A stretch of 64,000 nt of DNA from NCBI GenBank assembly GCA_963575645.1, contig OY754464.1, forward strand, positions 30,581,501 through 30,645,500, in the 5' to 3' direction. Each line of letters opens with the position of its first letter. Position 1 is the first letter of the stretch. Of the stretch, positions 35,041-45,723 are shown one piece after another. Source of the DNA: Xanthostigma xanthostigma. Its lineage: Eukaryota; Arthropoda; Insecta; Raphidioptera; Raphidiidae. Below the pieces are notes generated by a model that was not told the origin of the DNA, made no database searches, and saw nothing but the letters and a program-made list of their open reading frames with translations. The translations under genes were made by a program, and so were the position numbers.

Positions 35041-35180
35041 TGTCGCCGGGATATTGTCAAATCCGTGATTTTGTAATTTCACTACTGAAATTACAATATC
35101 ACGATTGACAAAGATTCGTGATATTATAATTTCACTAAGTGAAATTATAATATCACGGGTTTGACAATATCCCGGCGACA
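35041..35180 (-). mobile_element. Fourfold-palindromic MITE family C, copy 1
   Basis: The 140-bp element has perfect ends TGTCGCCGGGATATTGTCAA / TTGACAATATCCCGGCGACA. Inside are two further palindromes built from GTGATATTATAATTTCACT and its complement. It consists of four head-to-head modules and could form multi-branched cruciforms. It sits between the satellite flank and the array. A second, longer copy lies in opposite orientation at 58231-58412. Confidence 0.9.
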
Positions 35181-35439
35181 TATATATTTAACGACACTTG
35201 GAGCAATATATGTAGTATAACTTAATTTACTTATTCTAAGAAAAAAATAACAGTTGAAAATAATGAAACACAGAAAGGAAAATATAATTTTAATAATTTC
35301 ACGGTTCTCTATGTAATATGTTATCGTGTCATGCAAAAATTAACCAAAGAGAGCTACCTAACTAACATCCTCAGGAACAAAAGAACAACAGATTTTTTTT
35401 CAAAATATTTCTGAAATTATGAGTTTAGAAAAAAATTTA
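35181..35439. other. Spacer before satellite array
   Basis: Unique-looking AT-rich DNA between the cruciform MITE and the first recognisable monomer; nothing else is seen. Confidence 0.4.
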
Positions 35440-36778
35440 AAACTTTCTTGTAAAAACAGATAGAAAAATAAACCGTTATGAAAAATACCCAATTATTATA
35501 TAAAAACAACTTTATAGCATATATGCGCCGACTTTAGCTCAAAGAATTTTTTACAAAACTTTCTTTAAAATAGAATAATAAAACATTATAAAAAGTACAC
35601 CATTATTATATAAAAAACAACGATGGCATGTATCTCTTTTGCGCATGCGCCGATTTTTCCCAAAAATTATACAAAACTCTTGTAAAAATAGATCGAATAA
35701 TAAACTGTTATGAAAAGTATACCATTGTTATATACAAACAACTTTATAACTTATACTTCTTCTGCGCATGCACCGACTTTCCCTCAAAAAAACATTTTAC
35801 AAAACTTTCTTATAAAGTAAATAAAAAAACATTATAAAAAGTACACCATTATTATATAAAAAACAACTATGGCATGTTCTCCTTTTGCGCATGCGCCGAT
35901 TTTTCCCAAAAATTATAAAAAACACTTGTAAAAATAGATCGAATAATAAACTGTTATAAAAAGTATACAATATGTTATATACAAACAACTTTATAACTTA
36001 TACCTCTTCTGCGCATGCGCCGACTTTCCCTCAAAAAACATTTTACAAAACTTTCTTGTAAAGTAGAATAATAAAACATTATAAAAAGTACACCATTATT
36101 ATAAAAAAACAACTATGGCATGTATCTCTTTTGCGCATGCGCCGATTTTTCCCAAAAATTATACAAAACTCTTGTAAAAATAGATCGAATAATAAACTGT
36201 TATGAAAAGTATACCATTGTTTTATACAAACAACTTTATAACTTATACCTCTTCTGCGCATGCGCCGACTTTCCCTCAAAAAAACATTTTACAAAACTTT
36301 CTTATAAAGTAGAATAATAAAACATTATAAAAAGTACACCATTAATATATAAAAAACAACTATGGAATGTATCTCTTTTGCGCATGCGCCGATTTTTCCC
36401 AAAAATTATACAAAACTCTTGTAAAAATAGATCGAATAATAAACTGTTATGAAAAGTATACCATTGTTATATACAAACAACTTTATAACTTATACCTCTT
36501 CTGCGCATGCGCCGACTTTCCTTCAAAAAACATTTTACAAAACTTTCTTGTAAAGTAGAATAATAAAACACTATAAAAAGTACACTATTATTATATAAAA
36601 AACAACTATGGCATGTATCTCTTTTGCGCATGCGCCGATTTTCCTCAAAAAATTTACAAAAATTTCTAGTAAAAATAGATAGAGTAAAAACCGTTTTAAA
36701 AACTATATTATTATTATATAAAACAACATTATAAGAGATATATTCTTTTACGCATGCGCCGATGTTCCCCAAAAACAA
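35440..36778 (+). repeat. ~123-bp satellite array with GCGCATGCGC boxes
   Basis: About eleven monomers follow one another, each with a (T/C)TGCGCATGCGCCGA box. Intact GCGCATGCGC occurs at 35641, 35887, 36011, 36133, 36256, 36380, 36503 and 36626; degraded boxes lie at about 35522, 35764 and 36750. Spacing is 122-124 bp. Two monomer types alternate (box followed by TTTTTCCCAAAAATTATAC, or by CTTTCCCTCAAAA), so the higher-order period is ~246 bp. The ten-base palindrome is the core of the vertebrate NRF-1 and fly Ewg site. Confidence 0.92.
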
Positions 36779-36808
36779 TAGGCCACTTCATATTTGCATA
36801 TTAAACAT

Positions 36809-37246
36809 CCTCCCAAAATTTGGTTTCAATCCGCTCATCCTTGGTGTCGGAATGATAAGAAATGTCAAAAGTGACGTTTGCAACTGTCAAAATATTATGT
36901 TCTAATAATAATTAGTTATTCCAATAGTTAACTTAGAAGGCTTTGCATTTCACAAAATATTAATGTCAAAAAATTGAATTAAACATTAGAAATGCAGCCG
37001 TTTGCATGTTAAGACAAGACATACGTTATTTTCTAATTTCCATGTACGGCAAACAAAGACGACCGACCGCGTCGCGTCATGCATTAGACAACATTGCATT
37101 TATACAGCTATTTTTCTATATAAATTTGTATAAAAAAACTGTTTAGGCAAATTCTGTTATACGAAATCTATGTAAAATGTTCTCCTCTTTCGTTTAAGAC
37201 TGGTTTCAAACCGATCTGATTTAAATTGAGCGAGAAATTAGCAAAA
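36809..37246 (-). repeat. 450-bp dispersed repeat, copy 2
   Basis: Reverse-complement match to 7908-8373, from CCTCCCAAAATTTGGTTTC to GAGCGAGAAATTAGCAAAA. It lacks the 27-bp internal duplication of copy 1. It begins 30 bp after the satellite array. Confidence 0.8.
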
Positions 37247-38309
37247 AACTTTTTTTTTCGTAATTTTCTCCCCTCTGGGACCAAAATTCAAAAATCGGGC
37301 GACGTTAGGATTTAAGTTACCCGGAGACGAATCAAACAAAAAAAAGTTTTTTAAAATCGGTTAAGGCGTTTGGTATATATGTAATATGTATATATTGACG
37401 ATACACTCGACTAAATAATTGCTCGGCGAGTCAGTGGTGTTTATAACATAGCTAGTTATATTATAGTTCTATTTCTAAATATATTTCTATATCTATTTCT
37501 ATATCCTTTTGACTTTTTAAATGTATGGACGAATTAGTGAAATTATTTCATCAAAACTCTGTTCACTTATTCTATAAGACTCGAAAAACTTTTCTGTGTA
37601 TTTTTTGATTGGAATGTAACGTGTGGAATTTTTCAGTTAATAATCTGTTGATAACTACGGTATGTATAATGTACACATAATCTCCTTTTCCTTTTCTTTC
37701 CCGTATGTTCCAAAGCGCGGGCGAGTACTTTTCTGTTTGTCATTTTGGAGGACATTACGACTATGCAGCACGCACACAAATAACTGTTGGGATATCTCTG
37801 CGGCATCCTCTAGTCATCTAATTTGACTTCCACTTTGGCCAAGTCGGCTTCTTTGACTTGCATATTACTCACATCGATTTGTCTACTTTTTGGTTGATCC
37901 ACTCTTTTCTTATACTCATACCTATAAATTATTATTCAATAATCAACAAATTTAAATGTTATATTTTGTCATTAAAATAGATATAACACGTCAGTAGGTA
38001 CACAGGATTGTTAAAAAAATATAAAATAGTTAAAATATAAATAATTGACCCAATAACAAGTCGCTTACAGCATATTAATATGCCATATTAATTATGTGGG
38101 TAGTGTTTAAGTTTTTTCTCGAACTTGGTTATTTTATACTGTTTGGTAGACGATTGTAAATGTTGTAACCAAGATTATGTTTCATGCTGTAATTCTTGGA
38201 ACGGATATATATTATTTTGAGTAGTGGTCGCATTGTGGTTGAAATTCAACCATAATTAATTATTAAATTTTTAAGTTTGAACGTTATAGAAGTTCTTTAG
38301 TCATTATAT
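37247..38309. other. No recognisable feature
   Basis: AT-rich DNA with a short TATTTCTATATCTATTTCTA low-complexity strip near 37470. Nothing else can be supported. Confidence 0.4.
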
Positions 38310-38950
38310 TGTAACACCCGGCCTTGACTTCCGAAAACGTCGGCGACGGTCAACAATAGCACACAGAACCACGGCATGAGACTTTGTTGTACAAGTTAGG
38401 AATCCAAACTGATTTGTATTGCGTAGAAGGAAAACAACACAAAGTGCCGGTGGACTGATGTTTTACCCACGCGGCGGCGAGAGGATATAAATAGAATGCA
38501 CCTGCAGTAGGGGAGTCGTGATTTGGACACGGTGCAGCGAAGACGTGCATTACGAGAAATAAATAAATGAAGCTGTGTTGTTATTAGATCAGTGCAGTTT
38601 AAATATAAAACATTAGGTGCGGTTTAAATATAAATTTTAGTGTTTAGTGGACTTTATATGGACATTCAGTGTAGTGTCATTGAAATCTTATTTTATTTCT
38701 TAGTGTTTTTTCTGTTACGGTCTTGTTTTGTTTTACTTGTCAAGAGAAGTACGTCTAGTTTGTTGATTTACCTGTTTGTTATTTGTCTTTATAAACGTGT
38801 TTTATAAGTGGAAATAAATATTCTTCACCACAGAAAGAACAGTTTTGTTACGAAATGGATTTCTCCTGAATCGATCTTATGTGTTAATTCGTACACGTCG
38901 TATATGGATTTCTCCTGAATCGATTTGTCGGGTTAATTCGTACACATCGT
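38310..38950 (+). mobile_element. Candidate solo LTR
   Basis: The stretch starts TGTAACACCCGGCC, a typical Ty3/Gypsy LTR opening. It is richer in GC than its surroundings and carries a TATA box (TATAAAT, 38486-38492) and a downstream AATAAA (38813-38818). Promoter and poly(A) signal in this order are expected in an LTR. A ~50-bp tandem duplication (TATGGATTTCTCCTGAATCG, twice) lies at 38851-38950. The 3' boundary and target duplication were not found, and no primer-binding site or internal coding follows, hence a solo LTR. Confidence 0.5.
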
Positions 38951-39111
38951 GATGAACATACATTGTGCACTTTCCCTGATTAAAATGACGAGAACGGTGT
39001 GTGTTTCATCACAACGTACGCGAAATAACACATTAAGATCGGTACCACATTATTTTTCCTTCTCGTATAGGTATATAGATTTTTGTCACAGCCACTATCG
39101 TGTGTCAGAAA

Positions 39112-39416
39112 GTAGCACAGCACAAACCTGCACACTATATCTGCATAAATCAGCACAACCTGCATAAATAAAAAAATTTCGTAACGCGCGGTAGAAATTT
39201 TTCAGTTTTCAAGTAGTTTATCAATGCAGATTAATTAACAACAGATCACTAACACACTAGATAGCAGGCGATCGACTGACGGTCTTTGCTAGCTTCTGAT
39301 TGAAAGTTCTGGTCTAATGTTCGCTATTCCGTTAAATAGCATGAATACTTTCACGAAGACGCTTTTTTGCTCCGTGCTGCGCTAGTCATGCAGGTAACAG
39401 GTTCATGCTAGACAGT
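39112..39416 (+). repeat. Dispersed repeat X, copy 2
   Basis: Aligns with 13297-13590 from TTTTTCAGTTTTCAAGTAGT to CAGGTTCATGCTAGACA. Like copy 1 it is followed downstream by fold-back element B, but here an RTE fragment lies between them. Confidence 0.65.
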
Positions 39417-39559
39417 GTCATTTATATTTTCATTTTTCATTACTGTTAACGAAAAATATATAAACAATACATTTCTTAGGCGCGGAAGTGTTGTGAAATA
39501 TGGTTGTATTACGCATTGACTGCGGACGGAGGTCGTTGTCATTGTATATGGTGTGGTAT

Positions 39560-40300
39560 ATGCAAAATTAATAATAGCGCGGATATGCAAGCAAAAATAG
39601 ATCTCGTGGAACAGGCAGAAGTCGCAGGTCTTCGTATCAATGTAGATAAGACAGTCGCTATGAAAGTCGGTCAACAGTTGGTAATAAAAGATATACCTGT
39701 TAAAGAAGTGGAAGAATTTTGTTATCTGGGCAGTATAATTAGCAATGATGGAGGAGCAGAAGTGGATATAGACAGTAGAATCAAAAAAGCATCCCAAGCG
39801 TTCGGAAGTTTAAATCGTATTTGGCATTCAAGTATGATTTATGAAAAAACGAAGTTACGTATTTTTAACTCGAATGTAAAATCGGTCCCTTCTATATGAA
39901 TCTGAAACCTGGAAAGTGACGAAAGCCATAACAACTAAACTGCAAATCTTCATAAACAAATGTCAGATCAATCCTCAAGGTGAAATGGTATGAACACGTC
40001 TGGAACAACGAACTTTGGAAACGTGCATGTCTTGAACAAATCTGTGTAACTATTAAACGTAGGAAATGGAATTGGATAGGACACAGTCACGTTACGAAAG
40101 ACAGATGACGACATAGCGAAGAGAGCCTTGGATTGGAACCCACAGGGATACCGAAAAAGAGGCAGACCAAAAATATCCTGGAGAAGAACTGTTCGTGAAG
40201 AAGTTATGGAACAAGGAACTACCTGGCTTCAAGTCAAACATATGGCAAAAGATAGGACTAGATTTAAAAATTTCATAGAGGCCCTATGCTCCACTTAGGA
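39560..40300 (+). pseudogene. RTE-type reverse transcriptase C-terminus
   Basis: The open part (to 39899) encodes DMQAKIDLVEQAEVAGLRIN, the NVDKTVAMKVG segment and EEFCYLGSIISNDGG. These are the thumb/C-terminal blocks of RTE-like non-LTR polymerases, the BovB-related class. After a frameshift near 39885 the trace continues as YESETWKVTKAITTKLQIFI, then KVKWYEHVWNNELWKRACLE, and after further shifts near 40105-40150 as KRGRPKISWRRTVREEV to LCST and a stop at about 40297. The catalytic domain and endonuclease upstream are missing. A (TTA)n-type tail follows at 40309-40325, marking the 3' end. Confidence 0.85.
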
Positions 40301-40394
40301 GTTAAAGGAATTTATTATTATTATATGCAAAATTGTATATAATATCGAATATAATTAGTTTGCAAACTAATTGCAAGTTGTCAGTCAAACAAAA

Positions 40395-40776
40395 AAATTA
40401 TTAATTTTGAAAAACCCACGACGAATGTAGATGTAATAGAAAAGGAACTAAATAAAATTCTAAAATCCCCGACTTAACGCAGGTAAGTAACCAAAGAAAA
40501 TCCGTCGGGGACTGCCATTCGCTGCCCTGAAATGAACTAAAATATTGCAATTTTAGAGTATGTGGCAGATTGAAATCACGTTTGGTACGTAAATAACTGC
40601 AGTAGTCTAATTTATATTCTTCTATTCTTAATTCAGGCCAGCGAATGGCAGCCCCCGACAGATTTTCTTTGGTTACTTACCTGCGTTAAGTCGGGGGATT
40701 TTAGAACTTTATTTAATTCTTTTTCTATTACAACATTTACATTCGTCATGGGTTTTTCAAAATTTTTAATTTTGTT
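40395..40776 (+). mobile_element. Fold-back MITE family B, copy 2
   Basis: Same arms as copy 1 (AAAACCCACGACGAATG, AAATCCCCGACTTAACGCAG, CCAAAGAAAATCCGTCGGGG, CTGCCCTGAAATGAAC), with the inverse arm ending CATGGGTTTTTCAAAA. The outer AAATTATTAATTTT / AAAATTTTTAATTTT extends the terminal repeat. Confidence 0.8.
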
Positions 40777-40828
40777 TTATTTTAAACTTTTTAGAGATTT
40801 TGTAAAAGTGTGTTTAGATGGTCTAGCC

Positions 40829-41123
40829 CAGGCCTGGACAAATAGCGGATCCGGTCCGCAGCACAATTTTGTCCGGCCCGCCAAGCATTTTATAAATTTT
40901 AGAAAAATAGTAAAGAAATAGCAAGAAACAGAACAGACGAAAAAAGGACCTAAGGAGCTTTTTTTTTGCTCTGCAAATGCGGAAATAGAATGTGAGGCCA
41001 TTTTTTTTTTGCTCTTCAAAAGCGGAAATGTGGGGAACTTTTTTTTTCTCTGCAAATTTTTGGACCGCGGTCAAATTTTCATCAGCTATGTGGCCCGGCG
41101 ATCAAAAGATTTGCCCGTCCCTG
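40829..41123 (-). mobile_element. hAT MITE family H1, copy 2, with perfect 8-bp TSD
   Basis: The 295-bp inverted relative of 16330-16600 runs from CAGGCCTGGACAAAT to ATTTGCCCGTCCCTG. It is flanked by GTCTAGCC on both sides (40821-40828 and 41124-41131). Short length differences from copy 1 lie in poly-T runs. Confidence 0.93.
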
Positions 41124-41131
41124 GTCTAGCC

Positions 41132-42564
41132 GAACTAGCATACACAGTGTAGCTATATCTGATAGCCTAGCTATAACGGACGCTTGTTATGATTCTTGCG
41201 ATTAATTTTTTGTGCAGTGCAGCGTCCCGTAGGGCGTAACCATCGTAATATCTATCTAAGAACCATCACAGATGAATTACAAACACTTTACAAAAAACCG
41301 CATCTGAATTAATCAAACCGTTTTCCAGATAAATGGCGACATCCGAGTACACAAACAAACAAACTAACAAACAATCTCTCAGACTAAACGCATATACCTT
41401 CGTCGTTGGTAAAAATTAGAAGGCAAAATACAATTAAAAATGGCGTGAAATAATAAGCGGTGGTCTGTCCGATGTCGATGCAGTTTGTTAAATTATTAAT
41501 ATTTTTAATACTTGTATCATCGACATATTCATTTTGTATATTCACTCGTCTCTTTCAACTTACTAAAGATATTTAAAATTTGTGTTGACGTTTGATATTA
41601 CAATCTGCCACCCACAACCGCATTCTACCATCTAAGGCAATCACTCGGCCAGACGTCATATACAATCTGCACAGCATTTTATTGTGCCATAACCACTTAT
41701 AAAACGCTTTATGTTGAAAAACTTTTTTTCATTCGATTATAATAATCAGTACCTCTAGTTTCGGTACTATATATTTTTTTATATATATAACACAGATTGA
41801 ATTCTCTTGTATTACCTGCATTTAACTTTAAGTTGTTTTGTTGGTTAACGTCACGATTGGATAAATTGTCTGAATTCCGAAAGCTTCTTTAGTCAACAAA
41901 CATCTTGTCTGCCTGTCTGTCAGCGTTTTTTTACGACGTTGTAGGTAGATGTAGTTTTATTTGATTGTTATTTTTTTTTTGTTTAAAAATAATTTTATCG
42001 GCTTTCTTTCTTTCTATATATTTATGTTTAGAACCAGGGTATTTGATTTACATTTTTTTTGCATCAACACAGTATGTGTTTTTTTTTACTTTCATTGCAA
42101 GGCCTGAGCTTTATAGTCATTTCTCTTATTACCCGACAAATGTGCAAATTTAAATAGATACAATGTACCTACAATGGAAATTAAATCCAAAATAAATTGT
42201 ATTAGAGCGAAGTTTATATTATTCATATATTATAACACTTCGGCCATATGTGTTGCGACACATGTCTTTTTTTCTTTATACTAAAAAACTAACATAATAT
42301 GTCCCTTTTCGTTGTAACCACAATCTATGTGATATGAGCATTGAGATATTTACTTTGACACTCATATAATGCATACTTGTGTGCTTGTGTAACAGCTCCG
42401 CTTTCTGCACGATGTCGGTCCGTCTACAGGAAAAAAGACTATAGTCTGGATGAAGCTTACGACAATATTATGTTTACTTAAATCGATGCTATCGGATTCA
42501 GTCAAATGCATATCGAATTTTTCTTGAGAATATTCCTAAAATAATAATTATTGTATGTTTATAA
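41132..42564. other. Mostly unassigned; RTE-like trace at 41230-41400
   Basis: The sequence AATCAAACCGTTTTCCAGAT with ACACAAACAAACAAACTAAC resembles a minus-strand RTE 3' region. The rest is AT-rich with T-runs and shows nothing else supportable. Confidence 0.4.
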
Positions 42565-42940
42565 AGGGTCCAGTACGATAACTTGATGTGCCCAAATTTT
42601 GACTTTTTTTAAGTTATAGAAAACGCTAAATTTTGACGTTCCAAAAAAAAAACAAACTTGGCAGACTGTTAACAAATTTCTTCAAAAATACGTAAAAAAA
42701 TAGAACTACTTTTCTTCTTTCACTGTTATTTTTTGAATCTAACCAATTAGAAATCACGTATACACGTCATAGCAACTGCATGTCTAGAATTACTGTATTA
42801 CTATCTCACTTTGTATAAACGACACCGTAATTGTTTTTTAAAGAACTCCTTCCAAACTCCTTCCTCTTTTTTTATAACAATCATTTTTCCGCACTTAAAA
42901 CGGTAAATAATAATTGTGTATTTCCAGTGTATATTTTGCA
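42565..42940 (+). repeat. Dispersed repeat R, copy 2
   Basis: Continuous with AAAGGGTCCAGTACGATAAC at the start and CAGTGTATATTTTGCA at the end. It matches the two outer parts of 22797-23549 and lacks its ~400-bp middle. Confidence 0.75.
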
Positions 42941-42984
42941 CTCTAACTATTTTGTACTTTAACCGTCTATAAAAAATAGAAAGA

Positions 42985-43486
42985 AATAAAAACTTTTTAA
43001 CAAAAAAATTAAACCGCCGAAAAACTGAAAAGCAAAAAATAATAAATCCTTTTATTTAACTAAGTTCTATCTAAGTAGTTGAACGTATGTGACAGTCTAG
43101 TATATCTAAGTAATTTTGAGTTGGCGTCAACAATCCTTCGCCGGAAATCTCTGAGCGTTCACGAAGTTAATGTCAGCGACAGAGCAAACCGAACGGGCAC
43201 ATACTGAGGGCACACGTCTTTGCGAGTGGTCGTGTGGAGAGCGCATGTTTGGAATGATAATGTTTATCGCTGGAGATTTCACGTATCATTGCTAATTTGA
43301 TTTGGTTATTTCTTTTAGTGATCTTTTGTTCATTGATTTTTTGACGCCGACTCAAAATTACTTAGATATACTAGACTGTCACATACGTTCAACTACTTAG
43401 ATAGAACTAAGTTAAATAAAAAGATTTATTATTTTTTGCTTTTCAGTTTTTCGGCGGTTTAATTTTTTTGTTAAAAAGTTTTTATT
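42985..43486. mobile_element. Fold-back element with ~146-bp arms
   Basis: Arms 42985-43131 and 43342-43486 are almost exact inverse copies, from AATAAAAACTTTTTAAC through AAACCGCCGAAAAACTG and CTAAGTAGTTGAACGTATG to TGAGTTGGCGTCAA. The 210-bp loop encodes nothing recognisable. No target duplication is apparent. Confidence 0.88.
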
Positions 43487-43539
43487 TTATAATTTTTTGT
43501 GGCTATACCTATAATTTATAATTGTAATACACAACTCAG

Positions 43540-43939
43540 CATGAAAATCTGTGAGTGAACAATAAATCACCCCTATTTTCCCACCCTTAGGGTAGGAATT
43601 TTTTTCCCAAATTTATATGAGACCAACCTCGAGGTATACCCTATCCAATAAAAAAATAATTATCAAAATCGGACTACTCTGTAAAAAGTTACGCGTGGTC
43701 ATACATTACAATTAGTTAATGAACAATCAATCATCCCTTGTTTTCCTACCCTTAGGGTTGGAATTTTTTTACCAAATTTATATGGGACCAACTTCGGGGT
43801 ATACCCTTTCAAACAAAAAAATAATTATCAAAATCGGACTACTCTGTAAAAAGTTATGCGTGGTCATACATAAAAAAAAAATATATATACGCGTCGACTT
43901 GAGAACTTCCTCCGTTTTTGTTTTTCGTCGGTTAAAAAA
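43540..43939 (+). repeat. RTE 3' end with 162-bp tandem duplication
   Basis: Two units (from about 43559 and 43721) share CCTA(C)CCTTAGGGT(A/T)GGAA, GGGGTATACCC and AAAATCGGACTACTCTGTAA followed by GTGGTCATACAT. The end, CGCGTCGACTTGAGAACTTC plus GTCGGTTAAAAAA, is the classic arthropod RTE 3' terminus. Confidence 0.7.
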
Positions 43940-45273
43940 TGAAAGGCGCAGTTCGGATCCGAGCAGTTCATGAAAACGTTGAGTATAACTATTTCCTGTA
44001 TCGGCCACACATGACCCGTAGACGTTTGGGTTTTTTTGTTCCCTTTTCGACGTTATCGTAGCTCTCGCACTATCGCTCGGAACTGGACATTTTAGGCTTA
44101 GCGAATTCCTCTCAATGCGAGATTTCCGCCGACTTTTCTATAATTACGAGCATATTTACGAATCATATGAGGCGATATGTTTATTTATTTTGTAATTTTC
44201 AATTTAATACCAATTATCACCTACATTCCGGATACTATTTTTATTGTCTCACTTTAGGTCCTAGTAGTGCTCCGCGACCTCTTCACACCCGAACCAACGT
44301 CCTAGCTAAACGCGTCTCCATGCTGCAGTAACTTAAAACTTCACACAAAGCTAATTCATGACTATCATGCGAGTGCGCCTACAGTCGTGCAAAAACGCCA
44401 TAGACAAAACAAATCTTGCGCGACAAATTCGTACAGACATGCTCTACCTGTTGTGGTCTCAACCGTTGTTAACGCAATATTAGTCTCGTAGTTATTAGCG
44501 ATTGAAATCTAAGTGTTTTTTTGTAACCCAAGAAAGTTCGACCGGCCTGGTACGGATCCTGGCATCCTTAATTTCAGTATTATTAAAATTACAATTATAA
44601 AAATATATTTTGACAGAGTTCAATATTACCACTCAATAAAATAACCTCTTTAAATAAAATTCTGATCATCAGTCGCCAGAATTATTATACATTGTTAGAA
44701 TAAATAATTTTGATCTAACAATTTAATTTATCAGTTTAATTTTACTAACTAATATAAATGCAATATTTTAATTAAACAAATATTAATTTAATCAAACCAA
44801 AACAAAAGAAAAGTTCCACTGCGTTACACTGAAATCGCACACTCTGTCACCGTTTGCACTAATTTTTCTTAGAAAGAATTTTATTTTTAGATTCTTACAG
44901 CATAATTTTTTATAAACAGTTTTTTCCCAAAATTTCTTAATGTAATTAGAATATGGTTGCAGGAGCTATAACATAATATTTTATGATTGTGTCTAAAATG
45001 ATTATCTCTGTTAAGTTTTTAATTAACAATGAAATGATGTAGGAATATATACTCATTTTAAATAACAACTGGTTACAAAAAGGATTCAACTAAATAAACA
45101 TTAAATATCTGAACTGAGCTTTTCGGATTATATAGAAGTTTAATTTCTTGGTGTTAATTAAAGCCAGAATCAGAGTGAATTTATTACTATATACGGCAGC
45201 TTAATACGTACATAAAAAAAAATATTAATAGTTATGATATAGTTAAATGTATAATGTACTGTTTTTCAGAACA
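43940..45273. other. No recognisable feature
   Basis: Mixed composition: the 44000-44560 part is less AT-rich and has dispersed CpGs, but no open frame or motif supports an exon. Confidence 0.35.
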
Positions 45274-45276
45274 TAA

Positions 45277-45720
45277 AGGCCGCTGCACACGAAGCTAGAA
45301 ACGCTGCTATAGGAGTTCTGCTAGCCGGTAGGCTGGGTACGAAGCTGGAAATGGCGTCACTGCGGGCTGGCCTGCTAGCTTACAAGATAGGTTTTAAAAT
45401 TAGAACAAGGGCTATTTTTCCTGCTAGATTTGCTGCTAAGTATGAGTAAGAACTAATCAGGTTGCAGTATCTTGTCACGTGGGCACTTGAACAAACATCC
45501 ACAAACCAACATGGCGTCATTCTGCTCAGAGTCAGACAACAGACACGTTTTGCTCTGTGTTTATATTCGAACTTTCACTGCGCGTTCATCAGATCTATCC
45601 ACAAAACAATCTTGAAAAATATAGTCTCGTGTGAAGCGAGCACTTAACCAGCGCTAGAAAACTAATAGGCATAAGGCATAAGGAATATAGCAACATTTCT
45701 AGCCTCGTGTGCAGCGGCCT
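45277..45720. mobile_element. PIF/Harbinger-type MITE with TAA TSD
   Basis: The 444-bp element begins AGGCCGCTGCACACGAAGC; the other end read inward is AGGCCGCTGCACACGAGGC. TAA flanks both sides (45274-45276 and 45721-45723), the preferred PIF/Harbinger target. CTGCTAG motifs recur inside. No transposase is encoded. Confidence 0.9.
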
Positions 45721-45723
45721 TAA

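Noticed and set aside
35440..36778. CRISPR-like regularly spaced repeats
   Set aside because: The repeated box is part of ~123-bp monomers that are similar throughout; there are no unique spacers, no cas genes, and the genome looks like an insect.
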